Source: Plasmopara viticola (lineage: Eukaryota > Oomycota > Peronosporomycetes > Peronosporales > Peronosporaceae). From it: a DNA stretch of 64,000 nucleotides. Within the stretch, counting starts at the first letter, position 1. Each line of letters begins with the position of its first letter. The translations under genes and the position numbers were made by a program. This document shows positions 14,601 through 27,137 of this stretch, in pieces. The DNA lies in assembly GCA_001695595.3 (NCBI GenBank), contig MBPM02000036.1, positions 124,001-188,000 of the forward strand, in the 5' to 3' direction. Under the pieces are notes generated by a model. That model was not told the origin of the DNA, did no database searches, and saw only the letters and a program-made list of their open reading frames with translations.

Positions 14601-15086
14601 CTCAAGGGACTTAAGAGCTTGTGATTGAAGCCACCAAGGCGATTCCGAAAACAATCTGAAAGGTGTACAATCGATTGCGAAGGAGCGAATGCTCTCTGTA
14701 AAAGAAATGCGTAAGGTCGAGACGAGAGCATCCTTTCTATGAATCCTTGACCGCCAAGACCAGCAGCAACTTCATCTGAAGCGTGTTGTACAAAGCAGGC
14801 ACTTTAACGAACGCCGAGAAGTGAGACAATAAATTCGATATTCAGAGATCGGGGGTGCCGTTGGGCATGCTAAAGCAAGTTTGCTTGGAGCGCTTTGTGA
14901 TCGGAAAATTGAAGCGGCAGAACTTTCGCAATTGTGTCGCTGTCGTTTGGCTACAACTTGGAGCTGAATGGGGGTAAGTTTACAATCACGCTCGAAACCC
15001 AAGGTTCCAGCACTAGACCTGGCTCTTTGCTGTTGCCGACACACTTTGGAGATAAAGCCGTCATCGACCTGCCAAATTATCCAATT
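11653..15086. other. Gene-free stretch downstream of SHMT
   Basis: I see no supported gene. Small open frames on both strands (for example 13205-13522 minus and 14344-14586 minus) show no recognisable domain and no partner exons. Some could be fragments of old mobile elements. The first few hundred bases are presumably the SHMT 3' untranslated and terminator region, but no clear polyadenylation signal stands out. Confidence 0.5.
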
Positions 15087-15342
15087 GTATTGACCTGCAG
15101 GTCTCTAACGAGTCTCACCCTCGACGCGACGGTCTCCAGCACTAGGGCGCCACCTGGGCTCTTGCCAAGTCAGAACTACACAAAATAATGGAAGACCCTT
15201 ACGACCTCGGTGTTGGCTGCACTCCCGCCGAACGAGACCCGACGTATGCGGACACCACCCTATGCCGTGGACTAGCCATAGAGCCTAGCACGTGCATAAC
15301 TTGGCAACGCGATAACGTAATACAATACAATACAAAAAATGC
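15087..15342 (+). repeat. Retroposed repeat, 5'-shortened copy (SINE or LINE 3' end)
   Basis: From 15095 this sequence matches the element at 31559-31885 almost base for base for about 230 bp. It starts with CTGCAGGTCTCTAACGAG and ends with GCAACGCGATAACGTAA, followed by a pentanucleotide tail (TACAA repeated). Small indels put the two copies in different reading frames, so the unit is probably not coding. The leading 85 bp or so of the other copy are missing here, which is typical of incomplete reverse transcription. A possible 7-bp target duplication TCCAATT lies at 15080-15086 and 15343-15349, but it is short enough to be chance. The simple-repeat 3' tail points to mobilisation by a non-LTR retrotransposon. 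Confidence 0.7.
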
Positions 15343-16290
15343 TCCAATTACTATAACAGAGCAGTTTCGATTTGTATGCGTAAAACACTGGTCATTGAGC
15401 CACGTACTGCTTTTCGGTTAGTTCCTTGAAACATCGCCGAACCACTTGTTGCGATTGTTGTTAAAGCAGTTATTAGTCCAGTTACTGAAGCGATCGTCAA
15501 TCCAGCTGTGAAGCCGGTTGTTGAGGAGGTTGTCGACCGAAAGCTAAATATGACAACTGTTTCATTACGGGCGTCGATATGAACATACAAATAAGAAGCA
15601 CGGTAGCGGCGTTGGTAATATGAGCTACTCATAATTCGGAGAAGATAAAGAGTATCGTTGAAAATTTAGGATGCGCACGTGCTTGTTGTTGATGGCAAAG
15701 GAAAGACTCGTCTTTTCGTCTAGCTATACAGCCATGCTGATAGATCTGCATTTGTTAAACTTGCTCACTAGAAATTGAAGCATGAGTGTCATGAAGTATT
15801 TATTGGCAATCGCAAAATTGAGCTCTCTATTGATTGCAAACCAACGCAGAATTTAATCTATAAGAGAAAAGGTGCCAAATATGAATCGATGAGGACGAGT
15901 CTTTGAATGTAGTGAAGGACGCGATGGCGGCGAACAGGCCCAGCGAGATCACTTGTGACGCTAATGAGCGGCCAAGAAGGGCGTCGCGTGGATAACCAAC
16001 TACGAGGCCGGAAAAGTGACATAAATGATATAGCGTTGGAGTATGATCCTCAAACGTATCTTAGCGTTATTGGTCTCTTGAAGAAAGAGGCATCGATTTG
16101 CATTGCATTACTGCATTTCTTGGTTTGCTAAATTAAAAGAGTGCCTAAGCAACTAACTCTTCTGTCGAGAAGCGATGCCACGGTCGGCTTTTCGTCGGAC
16201 GTCTCTGCAAAATCTGCTTCAAAATGGCATCGAGCCTGGGTGGTCGAGCCTCAAAGCAGAAATGTGACTCTCATATCGTGTTCATTCGAT
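15343..16290. other. Stretch between the retroposed repeat and the CRN-like locus
   Basis: Nothing here can be called a gene. A minus-strand frame at 15351-15632 is Thr-rich and reads as imperfect repeats on both strands (about 15440-15530), probably a low-complexity remnant. The rest contains many stops in every frame. Confidence 0.4.
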
Positions 16291-18165
16291 CTATTGCCGA
16301 CTGATCTTCTCAACATACTGTGTCAAGTCGATGTCAATTCTCGCTGCGCGGTTCGTCCTTTCCGCCTCTTTGAAGGATCGAAGAGTAAAATTTTCGTACC
16401 TTTCGTTCGAAACCATGAAGAAAAGGATGTGTGTATAGCCGCGAAATTCTCGACGCCGCGTCAACCTTTGATAAACATGTTCCAACTGTTCATAGTTAAT
16501 AGGATGAGCTGTGGACACTGTCGGTTGAGCGTAAATAATACGACCTTCTTGCGGAACGACAAGCTCACCATCTATTGCTGGAAAAGCTTCTGATAGCGGA
16601 ATGTACAGCACCAATTCATTCTGGATTTCGGATATCGCTTGAATGACTTCAAATGTTGCATCTTATGGACTATATCGCGTGAAAGTTCCAACACTGCTGT
16701 CTTTATACAAAACTTGCTAGTGGCAAGTTCTTGCAGTAAACATTTTTTTCAATATTTTGGCCTCGCAACGACTGTCATTTCGGGGCTGAAGTCTGCAATA
16801 ATGTGCGAACTTTATCGATGGAACCAAGCTTATAACGCGCGCTCATGATCGCCTCGACTGCCAAAGATGAATACGCCAAGTAGCAGTAACTAGGATCAGT
16901 TTCATCGCAATACATACTGAACATTGTGTGCCTCAACCGATCATCGAATACATTTTCCCTAAAAAGACGAACTTGGTCCGTGAGCTCATCGATTTTTTGG
17001 GCAACCTCGTTCTCCACCCGTTTCATTAGGTTACAAAACATTTCGGATGATGAAAACAAGACTCTTGGTTTGCCCTCGACGAGATTGAATCTCCGGAACC
17101 ATTTATCGTGGTCCTCCAACTTCATTGCATCGGCGAATCGCTGGCACTCGTCTTTCGTTCATGGATTCATATACACTTTTAAGCCCTTCTCCTTGGCAAA
17201 GTTGTGGTAATTCGTAGTGCATGGACTGGCAAATAGAAAAACATGTTTAAAGACACCAGCATTCAATGCTCCAAAGGCTTCACTCCCGTCGAAAAAAACC
17301 CTCGTATTTAATTTTGGCACGTGGCGTATCCGACACCGCGTAGCCTCCAATTGAAATAATGGACCTGTGGATGAGCAAGAGGGCGGTAAGCGACATGCTT
17401 CTTCTTCATCAAGAGCAGCAAAAGCAAGAACACTCCAAACACTGACTTTTCAATTCCTAGGCTCCCAACAACAAGGATTCTACGAATCGATGAATTGGAT
17501 GTCAACCGTTTCTGGATAATGTCATAAAGATCCCAATACTCTAGTCGGATGTACAAGCCGTTGTTGAATGCTGCACCAAAGATTGTCGAGGGCGTATCCA
17601 ACAATGCTTTAAGCTTGCGGTCCTTGACACTGCAAAGTTGGTGTGTCATTGCGAACAATGCTTTAAAATCATCTAAATGACGAGGATCGATGGCTTTCGT
17701 TCGCTGCCATTTCGTGTCTGATATACAAAGTATCAATGACAAAAATGTTAAGACTTCCGGAACAAGGTCCAGGCGGATTTTGACCACAAACAACCTCGAG
17801 GAGAAGCCATTCTCGCCCATGTGACACCGGGTCAACGAAACTTTACACGAGCACAGCGGCGTACAGCGCGCAACACCAGCCTTTGAAATCTCCACTGCAT
17901 TGATTAATCTCGGAAAGGACAAAGCGAATGCGCTCATTGTGGAAGTGCCAATACAGCGTCAAAAGAAGTAGTTCCTAACGAAGTGGACCCTTGATTTTGT
18001 ACTGAACCGACAGTAAGTACTCGCGAAGGCGCGGCGACTTTGTTCGTGCACCAATCAAAACCAGAGTTTCTGCGCCATCGTCTTTTCTTCGAACGATTCC
18101 TCTCACTTTTAAAAATGACTTAGAGTCTTGGTGCTCCCAAACGATAACGGTATCGATAGACTGAT
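16291..18165 (-). pseudogene. Broken Crinkler(CRN)/RHS-like NTPase effector-family gene
   Basis: Several minus-strand fragments in different frames read as one decayed protein. From its 5' side: an opening part around 18165-17950, a long piece at 17937-17308, then 17350-17159, 17125-16775 and 16614-16291. The long piece contains a P-loop-like motif (GSLGIEKS) followed by a run of leucines and KKKHVAYRPL. That is the nucleotide-binding region of CRN-type proteins, which oomycetes deliver into plant cells and which resemble the RHS/CR NTPase-nuclease class. Breaks seen: a frameshift near 17330, an in-frame TGA at 17159-17161 right after Met-Asn-Pro, a stop at 16775-16777, a stop-rich stretch 16615-16774, and at least one stop near 17990. 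The P-loop itself has lost consensus glycine and proline positions. No intact N-terminal translocation domain was found upstream. It cannot make a full protein. The family call rests on remembered motifs. Confidence 0.6.
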
Positions 18166-18671
18166 GTCTGAGATGCTAGTTTAGCATTATCGGAATGAAA
18201 GTCACAATGGTAATGTGACGGAAAGAACACGCCGCGATTGGGCCTTTTAGCGTACGCCAGTGGACGAGTGCGCTCCGTCCGCTTGCACAAAAGACATTTG
18301 AGGTACTTTAAATTATAGTATCTGCCACGAGACGATACTTTGCCCTGTTATCGTTTTAGCCGACTTTTTACGTTTAGAAAACTGGTCACGATCTAGAATT
18401 CTTTCTTCGATTGGGCGTTTGATTCGCAATTGTTAAGCTTTTCGGACAAAACTCGGTGAAATCAGTATTTGACGTTTTTATTCTTCTAGTATCATAGGCG
18501 CTTTCAAGCGCGCTGTTGATTATCGATGTCGGATACGCCACTTGTGCAGGAATATCCCGCTCCTTACGTGTGAAAGCAAAACTTGGTTGAAACAAATCTC
18601 TCCTCATGCTTGCCATGTACATTAATCAGTAAAATTGGACTGAAACTATTGCCATCTTGTCTTCCACAGTC
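18166..18671. other. Spacer between the CRN-like locus and CBS
   Basis: This 0.5-kb spacer has only a 78-codon minus-strand frame (18386-18622) with no recognisable content. It may be upstream debris of the broken CRN-like locus or the 3' flank of the CBS gene, whose stop is at 18672-18674. Confidence 0.4.
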
Positions 18672-20372
18672 CTAGTCCCGATGGACGCTGGTGATGTAGT
18701 TAAGCAGGTCAATGCGTGTCGCAAGGCCCCCAATCTTTTCATCTGCAGTCGTCACGATAGCAAAGTAATCCTTGTCAAAGATGGCCGCAAGTTCAGCCAA
18801 CGAGCTCTTGTGCGTCAAACGACTAAAGTTGCCAAAAGTAATGGCCGCAACGGGGTCCGTGCGCAAGACGCGGCCAGAAGACAATTTCGACAAGAGGTTA
18901 CCAATGGTGACGACACCCTGAACGGTGCCATTCTCCGTCACGACTGGTAGCTGGTCGTACCCGTGACGCTTCATCGTCTCAATAGCATCTGCGCACGTTA
19001 GGTGCGGCGACACTGTCAAAGGGGTTGGGAGCTCTAACACAGACACACTTTGGTCCGACCACCACGTGCCGGAATCTTTGCGAAACTTTGAATAATTTTC
19101 ACGCGTGTGTACCGTGTTTTCCACAAAGTTGTTCTTGTACATCCACGCGTCGTTCAAGAACTTCGACATGTAGTTGCGGGTCGAATCCGACAGAAGGACG
19201 ACGCAGCGCTGGCCAGGCTTGAGCACCGAAGCAGCTCGAAGCGCAGCTGCCATGGCCGAACCGCTAGACCCGCCGCACAACAAACCCTCTTCTCGAATCA
19301 GACGGCGCGACATGATGAACGATTCCTGGTCGTTCGTCTTCTCCCACTTGTCGACCAAGCTGCGGTCGAGCACGTCTGGGATAAAATCATACCCAATTCC
19401 TTCCACTTTGTACGGCTTGAGACGATTTGTGTCATTCAATGCCTCGGGCTGAGCAAGAATTGATCCTTCTGGATCCACGCCGACAATGATCACCGACGCG
19501 CACTTTTCTTTCAATTTCTTGGCCACCCCCGAAATGGTGCCACCAGTGCCAACCCCCATCACGACCATATCGACTTTGCCATCGCATTGGTCAAAAATCT
19601 CTTCTGCCGTGTCATCGTAATGCGTTTGGGGGTTCGACGGGTTAGCGTATTGGTCCAAAATGTGTGCATTCGGTAACTCGGCCTGCAGTCGCTTCGCAAT
19701 GCCAATGTGGCTCTCGGGTGAGTCCCACGCAGCTTCGGTCGGCGTTCGAATGATCTCAGCACCCAGGGCCTTGAGCACATTGACTTTTTCAAGACTCATT
19801 TTTTCTATCAATGAGTCGCACTCAACGTGTCAAAGAACAGGAAAAGACTCGAGAGTTAATGGACCTACCCGGGAGCGTGATGATGCAGCGGTAGCCTTTC
19901 ACCGCCGCTGCGAGCGCTAATCCAATACCTACCACCCACAATAAAACGAGCGATTACTCACGTTGACGCCTAGTGTCACGTGGTACACACCAGTGTTGCC
20001 CGACGTGGGCTCAATGAGCGTATCTCCGGGCTTGATCCGACCCGCGGCTTCGGCGTCCTCCACCATGCGCTTGCCGATGCGATCCTTGATGGAGCCACCG
20101 GCATTGAAAAACTCGCACTTTGCCAACAGCTCGCACTGTAAGTGCGCCTTTTTGCCAATGTTGTTGATGCGCACCATGGGCGTCTGTCCGATCGCCGCCT
20201 GGTGGAGAAAGAGGTGAGTCAGCGGAGAGTCGATGGAAAACTATAGACCCTTAAAACGTTGAGTGAAGTATCACATTGGTACTGCAAAGAGGGTGGAGAG
20301 CTAGCTATGCACCATTATGTCCGGAAGGATTTTCAATGCCGCAGGCGGCGACGATGACTCGAGGGAGGCCAT
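18672..20372 (-). CDS. CBS: Cystathionine beta-synthase
   Basis: This enzyme condenses serine with homocysteine to cystathionine using PLP, the entry step of transsulfuration. I read four exons: 20313-20372, 19991-20198, 19869-19928 and 18672-19804. The introns are 114, 62 and 64 bp, all GT-AG, and the phases add up to 486 residues. Exon 1 starts at the only ATG after an in-frame stop and ends in ILPDIM. It continues into [16 protein letters not shown], matching the conserved family N-terminus without a gap. The PLP lysine is in GGSIKDR (residue 58), then [16 protein letters not shown], and the phosphate-binding GVGTGGT. The last 120 or so residues form a pair of CBS domains, the regulatory module. 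There is no haem-binding N-terminal extension of the animal type, as in fungi. The gene reads intact. Confidence 0.94.
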
Positions 20373-20959
20373 GGCGCCGACAAGGTCTCGGATTTAGTAT
20401 TATGCCGGGTTATTTCAAATCACCCATGCTTACGCTGGGCTTTGGTGGTGATTTTTCAAAGAGTACAGTATGTGTGCACCACTCAATAAATGATTAAAAG
20501 TGCACCATATTAAGCCTGACGACAAGATTGACATTTCTTCAGAGTAACGGCAGTGAGACAACAGCTTGCCAGGTACATTAATACGTTGGTTTGCATCTTT
20601 TGCCAAGCCCCGTCAAGGTCCACCAGCAAATTTGAGCTGAACAGGCAACATCCAGCCTGTGGTATACAGTATGTACAGGGACCAAAACAAGAAAAATATC
20701 AAATCAGTTTTCAATTACATCATGAAGACCATGAAGAATTCATTAGAAAAATCAATTCCTGCACACTTACTAAGGCAAGGTGCTGTGTGGGCTCGTCACA
20801 CCTGGTGTCACTTGTTGTAATTCCTGAGCCGATATGGGAAGATCGACTGCCTGGACCCTTGCAACAGATCTGACATGGAGAGAGCCATCTTTTCTCATCT
20901 GTCGGACGTGAAGTTTGCAGACTTGCTGGCTTTTATAGGTGGCTGCACTTTAAGCTCTT

Positions 20960-21205
20960 TCTAGCTGGAATGCATCATGGATATCAGGCTCTACAAGCAC
21001 AATTTATGCTCGAAGGCTAAGACAGCATAGCCTGGCGGTAGCGCCTTACGTAGAGTATACGCCAATGAGGCTAATGATCTCTGCCTACCTGCGGAGAAAA
21101 TAAGATTTAATTCTTTTTTTTCAAAAAGAAAATGTCGAGATGGTAACTAAGGCGGCCTTGCTCGCGGACGATCAGATTCGCGTGGCGTTCACTGAAAGGC
21201 CGAGC
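20960..21205 (+). repeat. Diverged dispersed repeat, copy 1
   Basis: Blocks shared with 49090-49245 occur in the same order: AGCTGGAAtGCATcATGG, then CGGtAGCGCCTTAcGTAgAgT, then GCGTGGCGTTC. The spacing between the first two blocks is similar (about 73 versus 86 bp). The gap to the third is about 95 bp longer here. No ends, inverted repeats or target duplications could be defined, so the element class is unknown. Confidence 0.35.
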
Positions 21206-24200
21206 CAAAAGCTGGACACTCACTCGTTTACAAATTCACTTGTGTGTTTGTGGCCTAGGAACACGCGAAGCAATAAATATGGTTTTGATGGTATTTAGAA
21301 AGGGTTTCGATTGAGTTCTGCCAGCTTCCTCGCTTTCTTGATTGCAAGCAATTATAGCACAGCTCAAACGAATATATAATTGATAAGAGAGAAGTAACAG
21401 ATCATTTGTTGGTGCACAGCACCGCAAAAGCGTCGAGGTAGATCAGGAAGTGACAATCAAAAAGTCGATTATAAACGCTCATTAACATAGTACGACCATG
21501 GACAATTCAACACCGTGACTGGGCAGCTTTTTGATTATAAGGATGGAATCGATGTGCTCGCTAATTTGGACTTAGTACCAGTGAACCTTGCCGCTATCAG
21601 GTAGCTTATTATTTGCTGCTTTAATTGTGGCATGTAAGGCACGTAAACGCTGGCAAAGTAAACTTTGTCTCTCACAATGACTTTTAAGGATCACTGGCGA
21701 AAGCCAGGCTTTTGGGGTCGAATTCTACCGATAGGAACGGTGCCCCTCAGAAAAGGACCTAAATCATTATAATGAGTGTGCGGTCGATATACCATAAGAC
21801 TTTGCTTCTGACAGCTTAAGAAAGAACTAGCGGCGGACAAAAAAGACGTACGCGCATGTATGCAAAATAAAAGCAACACTTTAATATTTGATCAAATTGA
21901 GCGCGTCGAGATATTTCGCACACCGACAAACGATTGTTGCCAGCCAGACAAGGTGACTAATAATCTTGAAAAAGATGAATCGAAGCAAGTCAATTTCAGC
22001 TAGTGAGATTGCTGACGACGTCTTAAGGATCGAAACTATACAGCACGGAGATTTTGACATAAACAAGCATAAGTCGACTACTTGGAATAGCCACGGGGTC
22101 AAAGCAGACGCCGAGGAAGGGGAAGTCGTCACGGCTTGGCTCTGCCGAGCTTACAAAAAGATCTAAAGAAGCGGCTTATCCTAGTCAGATATTTTTGCGC
22201 GGGTGTCGCAAAGTCTTTTATCGATTAGATACATAGGGACATTGAGTGGTACAAAAAAAGCCAGTACCATATTGGTTTCTTAACACCAAAAAGAATTACA
22301 AGTAAACCAAGCATGGCCTTGCCGGACAGGCCAAGGCGCTGATGACACTTACAACGATACAATCGATTGTTTAAGACGTTCTTTAAAGTGGCACGTCACT
22401 TCTTGCCAACTGTTCGAGCATGTAAGCGGAACTTCCCAAGCAGTACTTGTCATAAGGTATGCACTGGGAAAGTCCCTAGGAAATTGTTTAGGTGTCAAGC
22501 AATTGCAGTGTATTGTAAAGAGCATCCTTGATGATCCGGCGGCGTACATAGAAGACTCTGTACATCGGGAAAAAAATCATCATGGGTAGCCACTCCTCAT
22601 GGTTTACGACCTTAACTTATGCTGCATTGTACGAAACCAAATTCCCCCGAGTCGATGTTTACTCGGTCTCATTGCATCAACAACCTGTTGTCGAAGCCAT
22701 CAAATCATGACTCACAAAGCCCTTGGCCGAGCTATCTCGTGCACATGTAAATCTGGTACAGAGGAGGCCACAATTGCTACATAAGTTGGCTGATGTTCTG
22801 GGCGGCACGATAAAGCAGGCGCCAACATATTCTGCTATGATGGTAAAAAAATATCACGTGGCTACTCTATGTGGGAGATGTGACAAATTTGTCACAGCTT
22901 GTGGTGACGCATGATCTGTGTAGATCCTAGAAGATGTAGACCCTAGCAATTTAATGCTGAACTTGACGAGAGCAATCTTTATTACAAATAGCTCTTTGTG
23001 ATGGATAAGAGAGTTCTAAATTTAAGATGCCAAGAGTGAAAAACGATTACACGTTTTTCCTCTCAGCGTCTACTTGCATCAAAACTAGTGGAGAAATTCG
23101 ACGCATCAGAAATGTTTCGAAGAGATTGCTTCGGATCTGGCAAAGTTGGGATTAGCGTATGTAACAGACTTTTTCTCACTTAATAAGAAATGTTTTAAAT
23201 CTGTTTTCTTACTTATTCTGAGTCGCTTTAAATGCTGTCGGATAGCGCCCTCGCCAATTCTGCGCAATTCGCACGATTGCATATGTAAATAATCTGTTCA
23301 GCTACTTCCCATACTCTTTCTAATCGACACAAAAGGTCAAAGCTGCACGTATTTGAATTCAGTGGGGTCAGCCGGACGAACATACCTTCTTATGAAGCAT
23401 GCTTGGAACAATTAACTTGATCTGCGCGTGAATGTTTAGAGCTCTACATCTGCGCAAAGAGCGCTTGCACCTGGTCACGACTCGTAGATAGACCATGCGG
23501 TTTTTCGCGACAGTATTTGTGACTTAAGTTTCTTGGTAGAAGATGTCGGCAGAATGCGTCTGTGCATACGTTTAGTAGATTTTAATCAGAAAATTTACCG
23601 GACAACTAAGTGTCGCAGGCGTGTTTGACAACCTTAAGGTAATGACAAAACACTCCCAGTCGATAAGCTGACCACGGTAATTTTGTCACTCTTTCACTTC
23701 AAAAGAGTATAATACAGGTCAACTAGGTCGAATGCACTGTACACTGTACATCTTGCCATTTTTCCGACACATTCTTTTCGAACCGCTCTTTGTGCCGGGG
23801 TGAAAGCCGCATTAGCTTGCTGCAAGCCAATACGATGCAACATTTGCCATTTTCTTTCTTGAGACGAAATGTCGGCACGTGAATTTGGAGAACGTCCTTT
23901 ACTGAAATTTGTCCGACTTATGCTTATCGCAAAGATGCACCAATGACACAATTTTGCTATACGGTATAGACCACTGCTGTATCACGCAGTTGTTGGCTTT
24001 TGGAACCAGGTCAATTTTTTGACAAACAGCTAAATAGAGTAAATACTCATAAGACGTTTTTCATCTTGTTACATAATACCTAAGAATGATTGAGCCAATT
24101 CGTGCATTAAATGTCTTGTTTGTGAATACAAAGGCCGATTTATTCAGTAGTGATAAAGAGTTGAGCGCTTCTAAGAGTTGTAAGGTACAAGTCTTGGCTA

Positions 24201-26759
24201 CGTCGTCAGGACGACAAACTTTTTTGCCTAACCAATACGGCAATACCAGAGCCTTCATAGTAAAGAAGAACCAAAGATTATTGTACCTTTAATAGCAAGA
24301 ATTCCCACAATTATAGGGGTAGATAATCAAGCGCCATCGTCGAATTGGATAGACCGTGCTGATTATAGATGACCTGCGCTGCTCGATGAGTGCCATTCGT
24401 CACCGTCTTCTCATTGATAGTAAGGTGGTCCTGATGATAACAAAATTTGTCTTAGGACTACCACGCATTGACACACAAAACGTTTTCAGCATTGAAAAGG
24501 ATTGCTGTGCTGACCAGATCCTTACCGTGGAGTATAGGCGCTACTACATACGCATCAAAATGGCAGTGATTTAATAGCCTCGACCTTAGGCTGACTATGC
24601 CACGCATGATGCACAGCAAACACTGTCTCGACTAACATCGCAGTGTATAATGTCTCACTCCACGTGCTTCACACATTATTCCTTAGGCTATGGCCCAACA
24701 TACCTTGCATGGTATGATACCGACCACCGCTTATGACACTTGCTGGTCTTTGGGCAGCGTGCCACTTCGTGTTCATTAACAGGGTCTCGCTCGTGCTGCC
24801 TTTCATCATCAATTCATCAACAGCAAGTAGCGAATTCTACTTTCTTTTATGATTTTCGCAGTGCTTTACTTGCCACTCTACGCGCAGTAAGAGGACACCA
24901 CCCGTACTACAATAAATACTAGATGCATCACTCATGACATGCAGCAAATGTTGTATCTGACGAGCGCAACTTTGTCGTTTTAGTGTCAACCGCAACAACT
25001 TTGTTAACCCTTTCGGACAAATCAACTTCCAACGCCTTAGTTCACTCAGTTCGAAGCCCAAGTTAGACTGCTCGAAGCACGCAGTCTTACGTGTAGCGTT
25101 TGATTAATGTGTCAACGCTTTTTTGCCATTTTTAGGTGCTCTTTAGTCACCCATCCTCGCCTCCCAGCAAAGTTGAGCGCGGGATCAACGCTTGAATGAT
25201 GTCTTATCGCACCTCAAGCCTTGTATGAGGCTCGAAATCCCTTGCAACGTTTTACTTTCAAAGATGATTTGATTAAAATGTTAGGTGCGTCAATACAGTC
25301 CAAGGAAGTTCGAACATGAAAACCGACAACGCGCCTTTCCAAGACCGTGAAAGGCCCAACGAAAGGTTATCCATATTGTTTACCATGAGCGAAATTACAC
25401 AAGGTTTTTCGTATTAAACACCCCTAACTAAATATTTTTCACTTCTCTCTTTCGCGTTCGTCTCAAAGTTAATATTGACTATCTTGTGCGGAATCAATCG
25501 CATTCATAGACCTACCGATTCTAAGCCGACTTTTTATGCAGCTAGAATCGACCAAAATATGAGAAACTTACCCACTTTATAATAGAGTACAAACGCCGTC
25601 GATGCGTGTTCCGCGTTGTCGACAAAATCGCCGCTAGCTTGTTGGTAAATTCTTGTGGCGCCTCGGCGCACATACTGTGCCGCGTGACTTCAAGAGCTCG
25701 GTTGAGTTGATCCTATCCTTGCGAACAGTCTGCTTCTGACACCAGCAAGCAAGTTTCTAATCAGTGGTTAGCGTTTGTCGAAAAGCAGAATTAATCGCGG
25801 TAATCCTAGTTTACACTTAGTGTCCGGCTGACCACGACACTTAGATACTGTATTTAAAGCCTGTATTGCATTTGTTCCCCCAAGCTTTTGGCTGGAAAAG
25901 GTACGATATGCATCAAAGTGCTCAGGCAGCAAGCGAACACCACAACGTCCGTATTGCCACCAGCTTTCGGTTTGTCGAAGACACTCGATGTTCTAAGAAA
26001 TGAAACATTCTGCAAGACCGACAGGCTATGAAAGAAGTCAGCGTGTGTGCCACTGTCTTGACCATTTGGCAGCTCTCAAAGGACTTCAAAGACTTGGTCT
26101 CTACTTGTATATGTGATGGTATAAAAAAGTCAAAAATAATGCTCTTTCTTGGCCTAAATTAAACCACCATGAAAATATCGAAGTTCAAATCTTCTTCGTT
26201 TGTCTCTGTAACATGATAATATGTGCTCGTTTTGCTATCTCCGGCAATTATAATGCTGTTTGCTAAACGTTGTATTGCACTGTTATTAAATGGGTCTGTA
26301 TGATGTCGTCCCAGCCTACTATACACTTGTGTAAGTCGACAATATATTGATATCAATGTTTTACACTACGCTTTGTTGATACACGTTTGCAAAAGCACAA
26401 CAATCACAGAAGGATAATTTTTGTCATAGTAGCGGTGCGTTTCTTACGTGTCTCTTACGAGTCCATGACTTGTACTAAAAGGGTCATGTGATAGAAATCG
26501 GTTTGGCATTTTGTTGCGGCAAAATGATGATTTTGATCAAGATACAAGATTTGTCGACTCAAGCATACTAGATACCTGCAAATAAGTGATATTGGTCGTA
26601 ATTTGTGACGAGCTGCACAACACTTTGCACTAATAAGGCATGCAGAAAGGTATGAGTTCTTCCAATGAGCGACTATATACTGTTCTCGGTCTTTAAACTT
26701 AGCGTTACAATATATCAATTTTACTCATAGTTGAAATCAATATGTTTCGGTCCTACCAC

Positions 26760-27137
26760 CTATTTCTGGTGAAAATATATAATAAAAGAGAAGTACGTGT
26801 AATCCACCAGTCTTATGACTTCAATACGATGAACAATCTGTTCCCAATGATAGCCTGAAATTAATGTACGCAATGATGTTAGGGTACTGTGAATCATTAT
26901 TGCGACTTCTGTATCGAAAGCGAGATTCAAAGAGTGTATTAATTTTAAAGCAAATAAAGTAAATACTTCAGCATTAATTGAGCGTTTCAATCTGCGAAAT
27001 AAGTGCAATGTAGTGAGCTGACTCTTTGCTGATACGGGAATATTTTTGCCTGCTGGCTGCATTGGAGGCCTTTGTATAGTAGAAGACACCATCAACGCGA
27101 TTACAACAGACCGGGTCGCTACCCCCCAGGTCGCCAT
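26760..27137 (-). CDS. Possible small secreted protein, weak candidate
   Basis: From the ATG at 27137 an open frame of 125 codons runs to 26760. Its start looks like a signal peptide: MATWGVATR, then a hydrophobic run SVVIALMVSST. About 45 residues in it carries a basic FRRLKR string. Oomycete effectors often have a signal peptide followed by an RxLR-like motif in this zone, but the string here is not RxLR and no EER motif follows. The protein resembles nothing I know, and a splice-like TTTCAG inside suggests it could be part of something else. It may equally be a chance open frame in an AT-rich gene-free region. Confidence 0.2.
   Translation of the reverse strand: MATWGVATRSVVIALMVSSTIQRPPMQPAGKNIPVSAKSQLTTLHLFRRLKRSINAEVFTLFALKLIHSLNLAFDTEVAIMIHSTLTSLRTLISGYHWEQIVHRIEVIRLVDYTYFSFIIYFHQK

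Noticed and set aside
15351..15632. Thr-rich repeat protein on the minus strand
   Set aside because: Low-complexity sequence open on both strands, with no start context or partner exons.
16141..16593. 150-codon plus-strand open frame
   Set aside because: It is antisense to the last fragment of the CRN-like locus; the minus-strand reading is the one with family motifs.
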